A stretch of DNA of 64,000 bases, taken from UMGS1889 sp900556055 (GTDB lineage: Bacteria; Bacillota; Clostridia; Oscillospirales; Ruminococcaceae). Positions 42,922-52,605 of this stretch are shown here, in pieces. The notes beneath the pieces are model-generated. The model saw only the letters and a program-made list of their open reading frames with translations, was not told the DNA's origin and ran no database searches. Location of the stretch: contig CABQEV010000004.1 in the NCBI GenBank assembly GCA_902463265.1, positions 1-64,000 on the forward strand. The letters are read 5' to 3'. The translations under genes and the position numbers were made by a program. Numbering within the stretch: the stretch's first letter is position 1; the number at the start of each line of letters is the position of its first letter.

Positions 42922-44385
42922 ATGAAAAAATACAGAAAAGCCGCAGCAGCTGCCGCTTGCCTCCTGCTCATTTCAGCATTTACGGGATGCAGCTCATATA
43001 AAACAAAAAATTACAGCAGCCTGCTTGACAGGAACGATCCTGTTGATATTACGATCTGGCATTATTATACAGGAATACAGCAGACTCAATTCGATGAAAT
43101 GGTGCTTGAATTCAACAACACGGTTGGTGCCGAAAACGGCATAATCGCCGAAGCATTCTCAAAGAATTCGGTAAGTGAGCTTTCTTCGAGCGTTCTCGCA
43201 TCAGTGAACAACGATGTCGGAGCAGATGCTGTCCCCGATATTTTCGGAACATATGCAGAAACTGCCTACATTGTGGATAACATGGGCATGCTTGCCGACC
43301 TTTCGCCCTATTTCACAAGCGATGAGCTCAGCGAATATGTTGACGCTTATATCGACGAAGGAAGAATAAACAAAGATGATTCGCTGAAGATATTTCCCGT
43401 CGCAAAAAGCACCGAAATAATGATGATAAATTCAACCGACTGGGATAAATTTGCAGCATCGGAAAACGTATCCTATGACGATCTTTCGACATGGGAAGGC
43501 GTTGCAAATACAGCGGAAAAATACTATAACTACACAGATGCGCTGACACCGGATATCCCGAATGACGGACACGCTCTCTTCGGACGTGATTCCATCGCAA
43601 ACTACATGGTCATCGGCGCAAAGCAGCTGGGTCACGAATTTGCCAAAGAGGATGACAGCGGAAACGTCACTGTGCAGACCGACAAGGACACTCTCCGCAG
43701 ACTCTGGGATAACTATTACGTTCCGTTTGTCAAGGGCTATTATGCAGAAAAAAGCCGATTCCGCAGCGATGATATGAAAACAGGGGCTATCATTTCCATG
43801 GTATGCTCAAATTCCGCAGCGTCCTACTGCCCGTCAGAAGTCACCATAAATGACGACCTTACATATCCGATAGATGTAACCGTTCTGCCTGTTCCGAACT
43901 TTGATGGCTGCGACCCATACATAGTTCAGCAGGGTGCGGGAATGTCCGTTATCAAGTCAGACGAAAAGACGGAATATGCATGCTCAGTATTCCTCAAATG
44001 GTTCACCGAAGAGGAAAGAAACATTGAATTCGCTGTAAATTCAGGATATCTCCCCGTAAAGAAGGATGCAAACAATATCGACAAGATCATTTCCTGCAAG
44101 AACGATCTCTCGGATATAATGAAAAATACTTTCAGCATCGCTATCGGCGAAATAAACAGCTTCTCTCTTTACACTGCTCCCCCGTATGATGCATCAGCAG
44201 ATGTCCGCACATACATTGAGGATTACATCAAATCCACAGGAAATGCCGCTTATGAAGAAGCTGCTTCAAAGATAGAAGCAGGCGGACTGCGTGAAACCGT
44301 ACTTGAAGAATACACAAACGACGAAGCCTTTGAAAAATGGTACAGTGATTTTGCTGACGGACTCAGCAGCATCACCGGAAAATGA
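42922..44385 (+). CDS. Extracellular solute-binding lipoprotein (ABC-type), coupled to the histidine kinase
   Basis: 487 residues with lipobox ending in FTGC (C23) and the family-1 sugar-binding start DITIWHYYTGIQQTQFDEMV; the C-terminal part EEERNIEFAVNSGYLPVKK is typical of sugar-binding proteins. No permease or ATPase gene is adjacent. Its TGA overlaps the ATG of the hybrid kinase (ATGA, 44382-44385), so translation is coupled. It is therefore probably a ligand-binding partner for signalling rather than for transport. Confidence 0.92.
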   Translation: MKKYRKAAAAAACLLLISAFTGCSSYKTKNYSSLLDRNDPVDITIWHYYTGIQQTQFDEMVLEFNNTVGAENGIIAEAFSKNSVSELSSSVLASVNNDVGADAVPDIFGTYAETAYIVDNMGMLADLSPYFTSDELSEYVDAYIDEGRINKDDSLKIFPVAKSTEIMMINSTDWDKFAASENVSYDDLSTWEGVANTAEKYYNYTDALTPDIPNDGHALFGRDSIANYMVIGAKQLGHEFAKEDDSGNVTVQTDKDTLRRLWDNYYVPFVKGYYAEKSRFRSDDMKTGAIISMVCSNSAASYCPSEVTINDDLTYPIDVTVLPVPNFDGCDPYIVQQGAGMSVIKSDEKTEYACSVFLKWFTEEERNIEFAVNSGYLPVKKDANNIDKIISCKNDLSDIMKNTFSIAIGEINSFSLYTAPPYDASADVRTYIEDYIKSTGNAAYEEAASKIEAGGLRETVLEEYTNDEAFEKWYSDFADGLSSITGK

Positions 44386-47384
44386 GATGTATGAAAAAAG
44401 ATAAATTCTTACCGGACGGAAAACCTGTAAAAGAAAGATCGCTGCTCTCAAAGATAATGATCTCAATGATAATAATGGGATTTCTTGAAGTCATTATTTT
44501 TGCGGTCATTATGCTTGCGAGCGGCGAACTCAGCTACATAAAAAAATACTGCTATAACCTGCTTACCGAAAAAACAGAAAATAGGGCAAGCTATGTGGAA
44601 AATGTGCTAAATCAGAAAACTGCTCTTGTTTATGAGGCTGCCCTTGAGGTCAACAGCATAACAGAGGACTATCTGAAAGAAAACGATCTTCCGCTCAGCT
44701 CGCTGCAGGAGGATAAATCGGTAAACAAGGAGATACTCAGCCGCTCGGCTGAACAGCTCGTTTCGCTGATAAGACGCGACATGGTAAATGACGCATTTAT
44801 CATACTTGACACGGGAAATCTTTATAACACGGAGTCTGTAAGATCGCTCGCAGGAGTGTATTTCCGTGACACCGACGTTTACACTAACAGCACGACCGAC
44901 TGCAAGGACGTTTATCTCGAAATGGGCAGCTCGGATATAGCATATGATCTGGGAACTCCGCTTGATTCGGAATGGGCACCGCATCTTGTAATGAATGACG
45001 GAAATGATTATGATTTCTATTATGTGCCGATAAGTACCTATTCCGACAATTCAAAACAGCCGATCTATAATCTCGGCTACTGGAGCGGGTTTTCCAAGCT
45101 GACTCTGTCGTCAAGCAAAAGTATGAAGTACACCCTGCCACTCGTTTCATCTGACGGTCAGGTGTACGGCGTTATCGGCATAGGACTAATGGAAAAGACG
45201 GTCCTGAAAAATATCCCCGCAAACGACTTCTTCAGCACTTCCGCCTGCTATATGATAGGACTGGACGCTGAGGGCGACGGCATATATGCACCGATAATCC
45301 ATTCGGGAGCCATATACAGCAGGCTTGTCACAGATCAGACCGTTTTTGATGAGAACATGGAATCGGAATACAATGTATACAGATTCCGCATTGACGAAAA
45401 CAGCAACAGTCTTGGCTCGATCGACAAACTGAAGCTCTACAATTCCGGCTCGCCTTATATCAGCCAGCACTGGGCGCTCATCTCGGCGGCAAGCCCGTCA
45501 AGCGTAATGAGCATATACACTTTCCTTATCAACGTTTTCATCGTGTCGATACTCATTACGATAGTCTGCTGCGTTCTGTTCTCGGTTTATATGGGCAGAC
45601 GTATAAGCAAGCCTGTTACGAAGATGATAACGACACTTAATGATGCCCGTGATGATATGGGTTCTGTTGTATCATTCGGAAAATCGGGAATACTTGAGAT
45701 AGACAGGCTCGCATCATCCATCGTTCAGCTCCAGATCAATGCAAATGAATATGCGTCACGAATATCAAAAATAATCACGCTGACAGACAGCAGGATAGGC
45801 ATATTCATGTTCCGCATGAGCAGCCGCACTGTCTTTGTGAGCGAAAGCTTTACAAGGCTTATGGATTTTGAGGATATCCCGCATAAGGACACGGTAATTT
45901 CTGAGGAAGAATTCCATAAGCAGCTGAAAAAGATAGATAAAGAACAGAAAATATCCAACTTTGAGTTCAACGCTGACTCTGCTGCAGATACTCTGAGATC
46001 AGGAAAGACCTTTGAGATAAAGAGTGAAAAAAACGGCGAAGATGTCTGGTACAAATTCACAGTATCCGTGCTGAATACGGATATTATCGGACTGGTTCAG
46101 GATATAACGGAAAATGTCACCGAAAAAAAGAGAATAGCAAAGTACAAGGACGACGAATACACGGACAAGCTGATAAAAGCAAACAAGGCTCTGCGGGATG
46201 CATATTACAGTGCCCGCCGTGCCGACAATGCAAAAACGGATTTTCTTTCAAGAATGAGCCACGACATCAGAACGCCTATGAATGCGATCATCGGCATGAC
46301 AGTCATTGCGAACACACATATCGACGACAAGGAAAAGGTCGCAGACTGTCTCAGCAAGATCTCCTTTTCGGGAAATTATCTGCTTTCGCTTATCAATGAT
46401 GTCCTTGACATGAGCAAGATAGAATCGGGCAAATTCAAGCTTACCGATGACAATGTAAACCTCAGCTCCATGCTTGACAGCCTAATGGAAGTAATAAAGC
46501 CCTCCGCCAAGGAAAAACAGCACACCATCATTCTGAATAAGCATGATATCATTCACGAAAACGTCATAGGAGACAGCTTGAGAATGCAGCAGATGTTCAT
46601 GAATATCGTCAGCAACTCGATAAAATATACCAACAACGGCGGTCAGATCTCCATAGACGTTACCGAAAAGCCGGTAGGCAACAAAAATATCGGCTGCTAT
46701 GAATTTGTATTCAAGGATAACGGCATAGGAATGTCAGAGGAATTCCTGAAAAATATCTTTGAGCCGTTTGAACGTGCGGAGGATGAGCGAGTAAGCCAGC
46801 AGCAGGGCACAGGACTCGGAATGGCTATCACCTACAATCTCGTTAAGATGATGAACGGCGATATCCACGTAAAGAGCAAGGAAGGCGAAGGCACTGAATT
46901 TGATGTCACACTCTTCCTGAAATTCGGAAACAGCAGCTCTTATTTACAGCCTGCATCGGCAGACGGCGGCATCAGCGAGCTTCAGAATTCAGATTTCAGC
47001 GGTGAAAGGATACTTCTCGTCGATGATAATGAGCTTAACTGCGAGATAGCCGAGGAGCTTCTCGAAATGACGGGAATAATCGTAGAAACAGCCGCTGACG
47101 GTCAGGACGCTCTCACAAAATTCACGGCTTCCGAACCGGGATATTACGATCTTATATTCATGGATATCCAGATGCCTGTAATGAACGGTTATGCCTCAGC
47201 ATCTGCCATACGCGCACTTGACAGACCCGACGCAAAGAGCGTTCCGATAATCGCCATGACTGCCGATGCATTTGCCGAGGATGTAAAAAAGGCACATAAT
47301 GCAGGCATGAACGAACATATCGCAAAGCCGCTCGATATAGCCAGACTTATCACTGTTCTGAAGGAATGGCTGCCGAAAAAATAA
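44382..47384 (+). CDS. Hybrid sensor histidine kinase with receiver domain
   Basis: 1000 residues. Membrane helix 23-47, extracellular dCache-like domain (about 48-375), helix 378-404, HAMP-like linker, a PAS-like segment (about 465-575), HisKA with phospho-His627 (FLSRMSHDIRTPMNA), HATPase with N-box MNIVSNSIKYTNN, G boxes DNGIGM and GTGLGM, and a receiver with Asp928 (IFMDIQMP). Phosphate should pass His627 to Asp928, then to the HPt His60 and Asp351 of the GGDEF/HD-GYP regulator. The solute-binding gene overlaps its start. Confidence 0.95.
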   Translation: MRCMKKDKFLPDGKPVKERSLLSKIMISMIIMGFLEVIIFAVIMLASGELSYIKKYCYNLLTEKTENRASYVENVLNQKTALVYEAALEVNSITEDYLKENDLPLSSLQEDKSVNKEILSRSAEQLVSLIRRDMVNDAFIILDTGNLYNTESVRSLAGVYFRDTDVYTNSTTDCKDVYLEMGSSDIAYDLGTPLDSEWAPHLVMNDGNDYDFYYVPISTYSDNSKQPIYNLGYWSGFSKLTLSSSKSMKYTLPLVSSDGQVYGVIGIGLMEKTVLKNIPANDFFSTSACYMIGLDAEGDGIYAPIIHSGAIYSRLVTDQTVFDENMESEYNVYRFRIDENSNSLGSIDKLKLYNSGSPYISQHWALISAASPSSVMSIYTFLINVFIVSILITIVCCVLFSVYMGRRISKPVTKMITTLNDARDDMGSVVSFGKSGILEIDRLASSIVQLQINANEYASRISKIITLTDSRIGIFMFRMSSRTVFVSESFTRLMDFEDIPHKDTVISEEEFHKQLKKIDKEQKISNFEFNADSAADTLRSGKTFEIKSEKNGEDVWYKFTVSVLNTDIIGLVQDITENVTEKKRIAKYKDDEYTDKLIKANKALRDAYYSARRADNAKTDFLSRMSHDIRTPMNAIIGMTVIANTHIDDKEKVADCLSKISFSGNYLLSLINDVLDMSKIESGKFKLTDDNVNLSSMLDSLMEVIKPSAKEKQHTIILNKHDIIHENVIGDSLRMQQMFMNIVSNSIKYTNNGGQISIDVTEKPVGNKNIGCYEFVFKDNGIGMSEEFLKNIFEPFERAEDERVSQQQGTGLGMAITYNLVKMMNGDIHVKSKEGEGTEFDVTLFLKFGNSSSYLQPASADGGISELQNSDFSGERILLVDDNELNCEIAEELLEMTGIIVETAADGQDALTKFTASEPGYYDLIFMDIQMPVMNGYASASAIRALDRPDAKSVPIIAMTADAFAEDVKKAHNAGMNEHIAKPLDIARLITVLKEWLPKK

Positions 47385-47385
47385 T

Positions 47386-47434
47386 GAAGATCCGTGCATA
47401 AGTTATATTTCATTTCATGTGCGGATCTTTCTTT
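47386..47434 (+). terminator. Terminator after the hybrid kinase gene
   Basis: aagatccg (from 47388) pairs with cggatctt (to 47429) around a long loop, followed by tctttg. Confidence 0.5.
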
Positions 47435-47445
47435 GTCTGTGCGTA

Positions 47446-47474
47446 TTGACTTTTTTCGGAAAATATAGTATCAT
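47446..47474 (+). promoter_or_regulatory. Promoter of coaX
   Basis: TTGACT (47446-47451), 17 bp, TATCAT (47469-47474). Confidence 0.75.
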
Positions 47475-47509
47475 ATTAAACGGAACATTTTGAGAGGGAG
47501 AGTGAGCAA

Positions 47510-48289
47510 ATGGTATTTACAGCTGATATCGGAAACACCGTTATCGCAATAGCAGGCATCGCAGACGGAAAAATACTGTTTTCCTTCCGCCTTGCTTCCG
47601 AGCTGCAGAAAACATCCGACCAGTATGCGGCGGAAATTTCTGCTGTCATGAAGCTTCACGGATTTGATGTCTCATGCATAGACGGCGCTGCGGTATCATC
47701 TGTCGTTCCGCCGCTCATCCCTGTTTTCAAAGCCGCATGCGAACTGCTTTTCGGGTGCAGGACCGTCATTGTCGGGCCAGGTGTAAAAACCGGACTGAAC
47801 ATCAAGATCGACGATCCCGCAATGCTTGGAGCGGATCTTGTCTGCGGTGCAGTAGCTGCGCTGAAAAAGTACCCTATGCCATGCATAATTTTCAATCTCG
47901 GCACAGCTGTTACCATATCCGTACTCGATAAAAACGGCTGCTTTCTCGGCGGCTCGATATTCCCCGGAATACGTGTATCACTGAATGCACTTTCCGATTC
48001 TGCCGCCCAGCTTCCGCGGATAAACACGGAAATTCGGGGCACAGTAAAGACGATATGCTCGAACAGCGTTGACTCTATGAAGTCGGGAATTATCCTCGGT
48101 ACGGCATCCATGATAGACGGAATGACGGTCAGATGCAGAGAATCTCTCGGTGAGAACGGTGCCTCGGCAAGCGTTGTCATAACGGGGGAAATGGCGGATA
48201 TCATCGCCCCGCACTGCCGTGAAAGCGTCAATGTCGATCCCGAACTTTTAAGCACGGGACTTTACAGCATCTACATGAAAAACAGATGA
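47510..48289 (+). CDS. coaX: Type III pantothenate kinase
   Basis: First enzyme of CoA synthesis, 259 residues. Diagnostic motifs are the N-terminal DIGNT, the GADLVCGAVAALKKYP stretch with its catalytic Asp, FNLGTAVTISVL, GGSIFPGIRVSLNAL and NSVDSMKSGI. Monovalent-cation dependent and feedback-insensitive by family knowledge. The next gene is an ECF S component, fitting pantothenate uptake then phosphorylation. Confidence 0.95.
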   Translation: MVFTADIGNTVIAIAGIADGKILFSFRLASELQKTSDQYAAEISAVMKLHGFDVSCIDGAAVSSVVPPLIPVFKAACELLFGCRTVIVGPGVKTGLNIKIDDPAMLGADLVCGAVAALKKYPMPCIIFNLGTAVTISVLDKNGCFLGGSIFPGIRVSLNALSDSAAQLPRINTEIRGTVKTICSNSVDSMKSGIILGTASMIDGMTVRCRESLGENGASASVVITGEMADIIAPHCRESVNVDPELLSTGLYSIYMKNR

Positions 48290-48356
48290 GCCCCCGAAAT
48301 GTTCCGTAAGCGCTGTATCTGCGCCTAAGGCAGAACGGCAGCAAGGAGGATTTATT

Positions 48357-48962
48357 ATGTCAGTAAACAAAACCCAAAACTCGCAGAAAACTCTCAATCT
48401 CGTTGCAATGGCAATGCTTATCGCCATTGAGATCGTGCTGGTGGTCACAAACCTTGGATTTATCCTTGTACCGCCCATTTCGATAACGATACTTCATATC
48501 CCCGTTATCATCGGTGCGATAATCCTTGGCTGGAAGGGCGGACTTGTAATGGGAACAAGCTTCGGACTTCTCTCCATGATAAATGCGACATTCAGAGGAA
48601 CATCTCCCGCAGACCTCGCATTTTCGCCGTTTTACAGCGGAAATCCCGTCGGATCGCTTATCATGTGCGTAGGCTGCCGTATGCTTCTCGGATTTGCGGC
48701 AGGTATTCTGTTTGAGCTTCTTTCAAAGAAAATGAAAAGCACAACTCTCTCCGCTGTTATCGCAAGCTTTCTTGCAACACTTATCCATACAACAACGGTC
48801 ATGAGCTGCCTCTGGCTGCTTTTCCCCGAATTTTCCCTTACATTCAAGGCTGTTCTCCAGACGATATTCGCTCTGAATTTCCTTGTTGAAGCAGGCGCAG
48901 CGGTCATCTTCGCCGCAGCATTTGCAAAGGTCATTCCGATGCTGAGAAAAAAATTCGGATAA
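48357..48962 (+). CDS. ECF transporter S component, probably for pantothenate
   Basis: Membrane protein of 201 residues with about six helices. PPISITILHIPVIIGAIILGWKGG is the characteristic S-component segment, and SPFYSGNPVGSLIM with GCRMLLGFAAG the substrate-side loops. Context with coaX 67 bp upstream suggests pantothenate (PanT-like). It would need the shared EcfAA'T module encoded elsewhere. Confidence 0.88.
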   Translation: MSVNKTQNSQKTLNLVAMAMLIAIEIVLVVTNLGFILVPPISITILHIPVIIGAIILGWKGGLVMGTSFGLLSMINATFRGTSPADLAFSPFYSGNPVGSLIMCVGCRMLLGFAAGILFELLSKKMKSTTLSAVIASFLATLIHTTTVMSCLWLLFPEFSLTFKAVLQTIFALNFLVEAGAAVIFAAAFAKVIPMLRKKFG

Positions 48963-48980
48963 ACATTTCAATATAAATAT

Positions 48981-49026
48981 AAACCGCACGGCGAAGTCCC
49001 CCGAAGCTTCACCGTGCGGTTTTTAC
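48981..49026. terminator. Bidirectional terminator
   Basis: aaaccgcacggcgaag/cttcaccgtgcggttt (48982-48997/49008-49023) with one mismatch, between converging genes. Confidence 0.88.
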
Positions 49027-50180
49027 ATTTTAGCCTTCATGTCTGCAAGACGTTCAAGCGCCGCATTGAGCGTTTCGTTTTTCTTCGCAAAATGCAGACG
49101 GATATAACGGTTCTCAGGCTCCTTGAAAAAGCTCGAACCGGGAACTGCGCCCACTCCGACTCTTTCGGCAAGCTTTTCGCAGAAATCAAGATCGCTTTCA
49201 TAACCATACTCGGAAATGTCCAGAAGAACGTAATATGCGCCCTCGGGAACGGTATGCGGTATCTTCAGCGCATCAAGTCCGCTCAGAAGAAGCTCACGCT
49301 TTTCCGTGTACTTGTTCTGAAGCTCCTCATAATATTCATCTCCGAAATTCAGTCCGACAACTGCCGCCTCCTGAAGCGGTGCGGCTGCTCCGACTGTAAG
49401 AAAATCATGCACCTTCTTTACCGTCTCAATAACATTTTTCGGTGCGATGACATATCCCAGACGCCAGCCTGTTATCGAATATGTTTTGGACAGCGAACCG
49501 CAGGAAATGGTTCTCTCCCACATATCGGGCAGTGCCGCAAAATATGTATGCTTATGCGGCTTATACAGGATATGCTCGTAAACCTCGTCTGTGATGACAA
49601 AGGTATCATACTTCTTGGCAAGTCCCGCAATTACCATAAGCTCGTCATATGTGAACACCTTTCCGCACGGGTTCGACGGATTGCAGAGGATAAGCGCTTT
49701 CGGCTTCTGCCTGAATGCGTCCTCCAGCACATCCGCATCAAAACGGAAGGTCGGCGGGATAAGCGGCACATAGATCGGCTCTGCGCCCGACAGTATCGTA
49801 TCTGCGCCGTAATTTTCATAGAAAGGCGAGAAAACTATCACCTTGTCCCCCGGATTTGTGACGGACATCATCGCAGCCATCATGGCTTCGGTGCTGCCGC
49901 AGGTAACGACGATCTCACCGTTCGGATCTATCTTCCGTCCCATGAAATGCTCGGTCTTTTTCGCCAGCGCATCACGGAAATTCTGTGCGCCCCATGTTAT
50001 TGAATACTGATGAAAATTCTCCTTTGCAACCTCCGCAAGACGGTCGGTTATCTCCTTCGGCGGATCAAAATCGGGAAATCCCTGAGAAAGATTTACTGCA
50101 TTATACTGATTTGAGATCCTCGTCATACGGCGTATAACGGAATCGGTAAAGCCTCTTGTTCTTGATGAAAGCTGCGGCAT
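49023..50180 (-). CDS. PLP-dependent class I/II aminotransferase
   Basis: 385 residues. The frame opens at 50288 inside the hairpin element, but the ATG at 50180 follows aaaggagtgacg and begins the conserved NAVNLSQGFPDFD region, so that start is used. Pyridoxal phosphate lysine lies in GSLSKTYSITGWRLGY; TDEVYEHILY and NRYIRLHFAKK are class I/II landmarks. Similarity is to aspartate/kynurenine-type transaminases; the amino acid is not decided. Next gene on the strand encodes an aryl-type CoA ligase, so a role in aryl or branched-chain amino acid formation is possible. Confidence 0.93.
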   Translation of the reverse strand: MPQLSSRTRGFTDSVIRRMTRISNQYNAVNLSQGFPDFDPPKEITDRLAEVAKENFHQYSITWGAQNFRDALAKKTEHFMGRKIDPNGEIVVTCGSTEAMMAAMMSVTNPGDKVIVFSPFYENYGADTILSGAEPIYVPLIPPTFRFDADVLEDAFRQKPKALILCNPSNPCGKVFTYDELMVIAGLAKKYDTFVITDEVYEHILYKPHKHTYFAALPDMWERTISCGSLSKTYSITGWRLGYVIAPKNVIETVKKVHDFLTVGAAAPLQEAAVVGLNFGDEYYEELQNKYTEKRELLLSGLDALKIPHTVPEGAYYVLLDISEYGYESDLDFCEKLAERVGVGAVPGSSFFKEPENRYIRLHFAKKNETLNAALERLADMKAKM

Positions 50181-50203
50181 CGTCGTCACTCCTTTAAAAT
50201 AAA

Positions 50204-50345
50204 CGGGGATCAATTTAGAATTAGGAAAAAGCTGAATAATGCGTAGCATTCGTTTCGACGTTTTGAGCAACGCTCGAAAATACGTCACTGAGAGGGCTGT
50301 GAAAAACGACAGAAACGATTTATTCAGCGTTTCCTTAGATCCCCG
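50204..50345. repeat. Second nested multi-hairpin intergenic element
   Basis: Outermost stem cggggatc (50204-50211)/gatccccg (50338-50345), next stem aggaaa..gctgaata (50223-50238)/tattcagc.tttcct (50321-50335), then inside: hairpin atgc/gcat (50239-50249), stem cgtttc/gaaacg (50251-50256/50312-50317) and gacgt with tttgagc/gctcgaa-acgtc (50257-50286). Same branched layout as the element at 1-180, but with different sequence. It lies between the aminotransferase start and the upstream ligase stop. Confidence 0.7.
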
Positions 50346-50362
50346 AAGTTATTATATCATGC

Positions 50363-51694
50363 TCAGATAGAATATTCAAGCTTTCTTTCGTCGATTATTC
50401 TTCTTGACTTATGCTCGGAACGTGTGTTGAGTCCGCCGTCAGCATGGACCTTTACCTCGTAAGGCTTAACGCCGATCCTTGCCTTCAGTGCTGCGGAAAC
50501 CTCAGCAGCGACCTGTTCATCAGCAGCTGTATTGCCTTCGCTCTTTTCAATCTCAACGGAATATTTGCAGGTGAAATCCTTCTCGAAAATCCTGATAAGA
50601 TACTCGCCTGTGATACCCTTTACCTCACGGATAACAGCTTCGATATCGCTCGGGAATACATTAACGGCGGATACGATGAACATATCGTCCTTACGTCCGT
50701 TGATGTGGATCCTGCCGTGTGTGCGTCCGCATGAGCAGGGTGTGTTGTCAATCCAGCCGATATCACCTGAACGGAAACGGATCATGGGTCTTGCCTTCTT
50801 GCGGAGCGTTGTGTAAACAAGCTCACCTACCGAACCTGCTGGAAGAACCTCGCCTGTGTGGATATCAACAGTCTCAACAAGTATCTGATCTTCGCAGATA
50901 TGCAGACCGTCCTTAGCATCGCACATTGCAGCGCAAGCGCCGAAAATATCGGATAATCCGTAAAAATCGTAAAGCTCTGCACCCCAGAGATCTTCGATAG
51001 CCTTTCGTGTTGTGTCGATAGAACCGCCAAGCTCACCCGCAACGATTATCTTTCTGATCGAGAGATCCTTCTTGGGATCAATGCCGCTCTTCTTAGCCTT
51101 TTCACCGAGCTGCCATGCATAGGAAGGGCTGGTCCAAAGGATAGTTGGCTGATATGTTTTCAGAATGTACAGCAGTCTTTCGCTCGGAAGTGTACCGCCC
51201 CAGATGCAGAGTGCGCCGAGATTCTGTGCGCCGATAACATCGGGTCCGCCGACATAAAGAGAGAAGTTCAGGGCATGAACATATCTGTCGTTGGGTCTCA
51301 TTCCGATCTGCCAGAACCAGCGTGATTCCGTGTCCTGGAACTCATCGAAATCCTGCTTTGTGAACGGGCTCATTGTAGGCACGCCGGTCGAGCCTGTCGA
51401 TGTTGAGATGAAAACAACATCTTCTTCGGGAACTGCGCAAAGCTCGCCGAGGAAGGAGCCTACGCCCTGTGTTTCACGCTCGGTCTGCTTGTTGATGAAC
51501 GGGAATTTTGCAATATCATCAAGTGACTTTATATCCTCGGGCTTAACACCTGCTTCATCGAACGAACGCTTGTAATAAGGTGCATTCTCGTAAGAAAACT
51601 TCACTATTTCCTTGAGTCTTTCAAGCTGAAGCTTTTCAAGCTCGGGACGGCTGAGAGTTTCAATTTCTTCATTCCAATATTTTTTCTCGCTCAT
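50363..51694 (-). CDS. paaK: Phenylacetate-CoA ligase family protein
   Basis: AMP-forming acyl-CoA synthetase of 443 residues, near the typical length. AMP-binding loop STSTGSTGVPT, YDFYGLSDIFG, GDIGWIDNTPCSCGRTHGRI and the C-terminal EHKSRRIIDER are PaaK landmarks. It converts phenylacetate (or other acid) plus ATP and CoA into the thioester. Head-to-tail with the oxidoreductase beta gene upstream (17 bp gap), so it is in that operon. Confidence 0.92.
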   Translation of the reverse strand: MSEKKYWNEEIETLSRPELEKLQLERLKEIVKFSYENAPYYKRSFDEAGVKPEDIKSLDDIAKFPFINKQTERETQGVGSFLGELCAVPEEDVVFISTSTGSTGVPTMSPFTKQDFDEFQDTESRWFWQIGMRPNDRYVHALNFSLYVGGPDVIGAQNLGALCIWGGTLPSERLLYILKTYQPTILWTSPSYAWQLGEKAKKSGIDPKKDLSIRKIIVAGELGGSIDTTRKAIEDLWGAELYDFYGLSDIFGACAAMCDAKDGLHICEDQILVETVDIHTGEVLPAGSVGELVYTTLRKKARPMIRFRSGDIGWIDNTPCSCGRTHGRIHINGRKDDMFIVSAVNVFPSDIEAVIREVKGITGEYLIRIFEKDFTCKYSVEIEKSEGNTAADEQVAAEVSAALKARIGVKPYEVKVHADGGLNTRSEHKSRRIIDERKLEYSI

Positions 51695-51711
51695 TTTCTA
51701 TTCCTCCAACT

Positions 51712-52605
51712 TCATTTTACGTTCCACTGAGAACGTATCCTGTTCCACTTTTTATCTCTTGATTCGGTGATGACCGCTATATCCTCATCAGTCAGATGCC
51801 TGAATCTTCCCTGCTTTCTGAGATATGCCGATACATCGGTAAATTCCTTGGGATCATGTGTCAGCGTAAATTCGCCGTTTTCATATTCCGCAAGATACCA
51901 CAGACCGCAGTCTACTATCTCTCTTGCAATATCGACCGTTTCATTGACCGCAACGCCCCAGCCTGTGGGACATGGTGCAATAACGTGGATATATTTCGTG
52001 CCCTTTATCTCGGACGCTTTCTTTACCTTGTTCAGAAAATCCGTCATATATCCGACAGTTGCAGTTGCGGCATACGGTATGTCATGCGCCGCCGCTATCT
52101 CGAACATATTCTTCTTCGGACGGATATTTCCCCTTACGTTGTGACCTGCGGGAGTGGTCGTTGTCTTTGCGCCGAACGGTGTCAGACCGCTTTTCTGTAT
52201 TCCCGTGTTCATGTATGCTTCGTTGTCGTAGCATATGTAGATGATGTTGTCGCTGCGGTCGATAGCACCGGAAAGCGCCTGTATTCCGATATCCGCCGTA
52301 CCTCCGTCACCTGCAAATCCGACAGCCGTGAAATCCGTCCTGCCCTTTGCCCTCAGACCCGCCTCGATGCCCGTAAGCATGGACGCAGTTCCCGCAAATG
52401 TCGAAATTATCGCATTGTTTGAGAAGCAAAGCTGCGGGAAATTGAATCCTACCGCCGACATACAGCCGGCGGGAAGAACAGCTACCGAATTCTGTCCGAG
52501 AACTTTGAGAACGTTTCTGACTGCTAAGCTTCCGCCGCAGCCTGCACACGCCTTGTGTCCGTAAAAATATTCTTCCTTGTCAAGATTTCTTGCGTTCACG
52601 CTCAT
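51712..52605 (-). CDS. 2-oxoacid:ferredoxin oxidoreductase, beta subunit
   Basis: 297 residues. It binds thiamine diphosphate: GFAGDGGTADIGIQALSGA is the ThDP loop, and CAGCGGSLAVRNV carries an N-terminal iron-sulfur Cys pair. Its start ATG overlaps the alpha stop (ATGA). Part of a four-subunit enzyme (gamma-delta-alpha-beta order). The four-subunit architecture is used by pyruvate and 2-ketoisovalerate enzymes. Confidence 0.94.
   Translation of the reverse strand: MSVNARNLDKEEYFYGHKACAGCGGSLAVRNVLKVLGQNSVAVLPAGCMSAVGFNFPQLCFSNNAIISTFAGTASMLTGIEAGLRAKGRTDFTAVGFAGDGGTADIGIQALSGAIDRSDNIIYICYDNEAYMNTGIQKSGLTPFGAKTTTTPAGHNVRGNIRPKKNMFEIAAAHDIPYAATATVGYMTDFLNKVKKASEIKGTKYIHVIAPCPTGWGVAVNETVDIAREIVDCGLWYLAEYENGEFTLTHDPKEFTDVSAYLRKQGRFRHLTDEDIAVITESRDKKWNRIRSQWNVK

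Noticed and set aside
49014..50003. 329-residue plus-strand frame
   Set aside because: Antisense to the aminotransferase gene and without recognisable domains; arises from the same codon bias.
50181..50288. Longer aminotransferase start at 50288
   Set aside because: The extension is coded by the hairpin element and lacks a ribosome site; the ATG at 50180 has a good one and begins the conserved fold.
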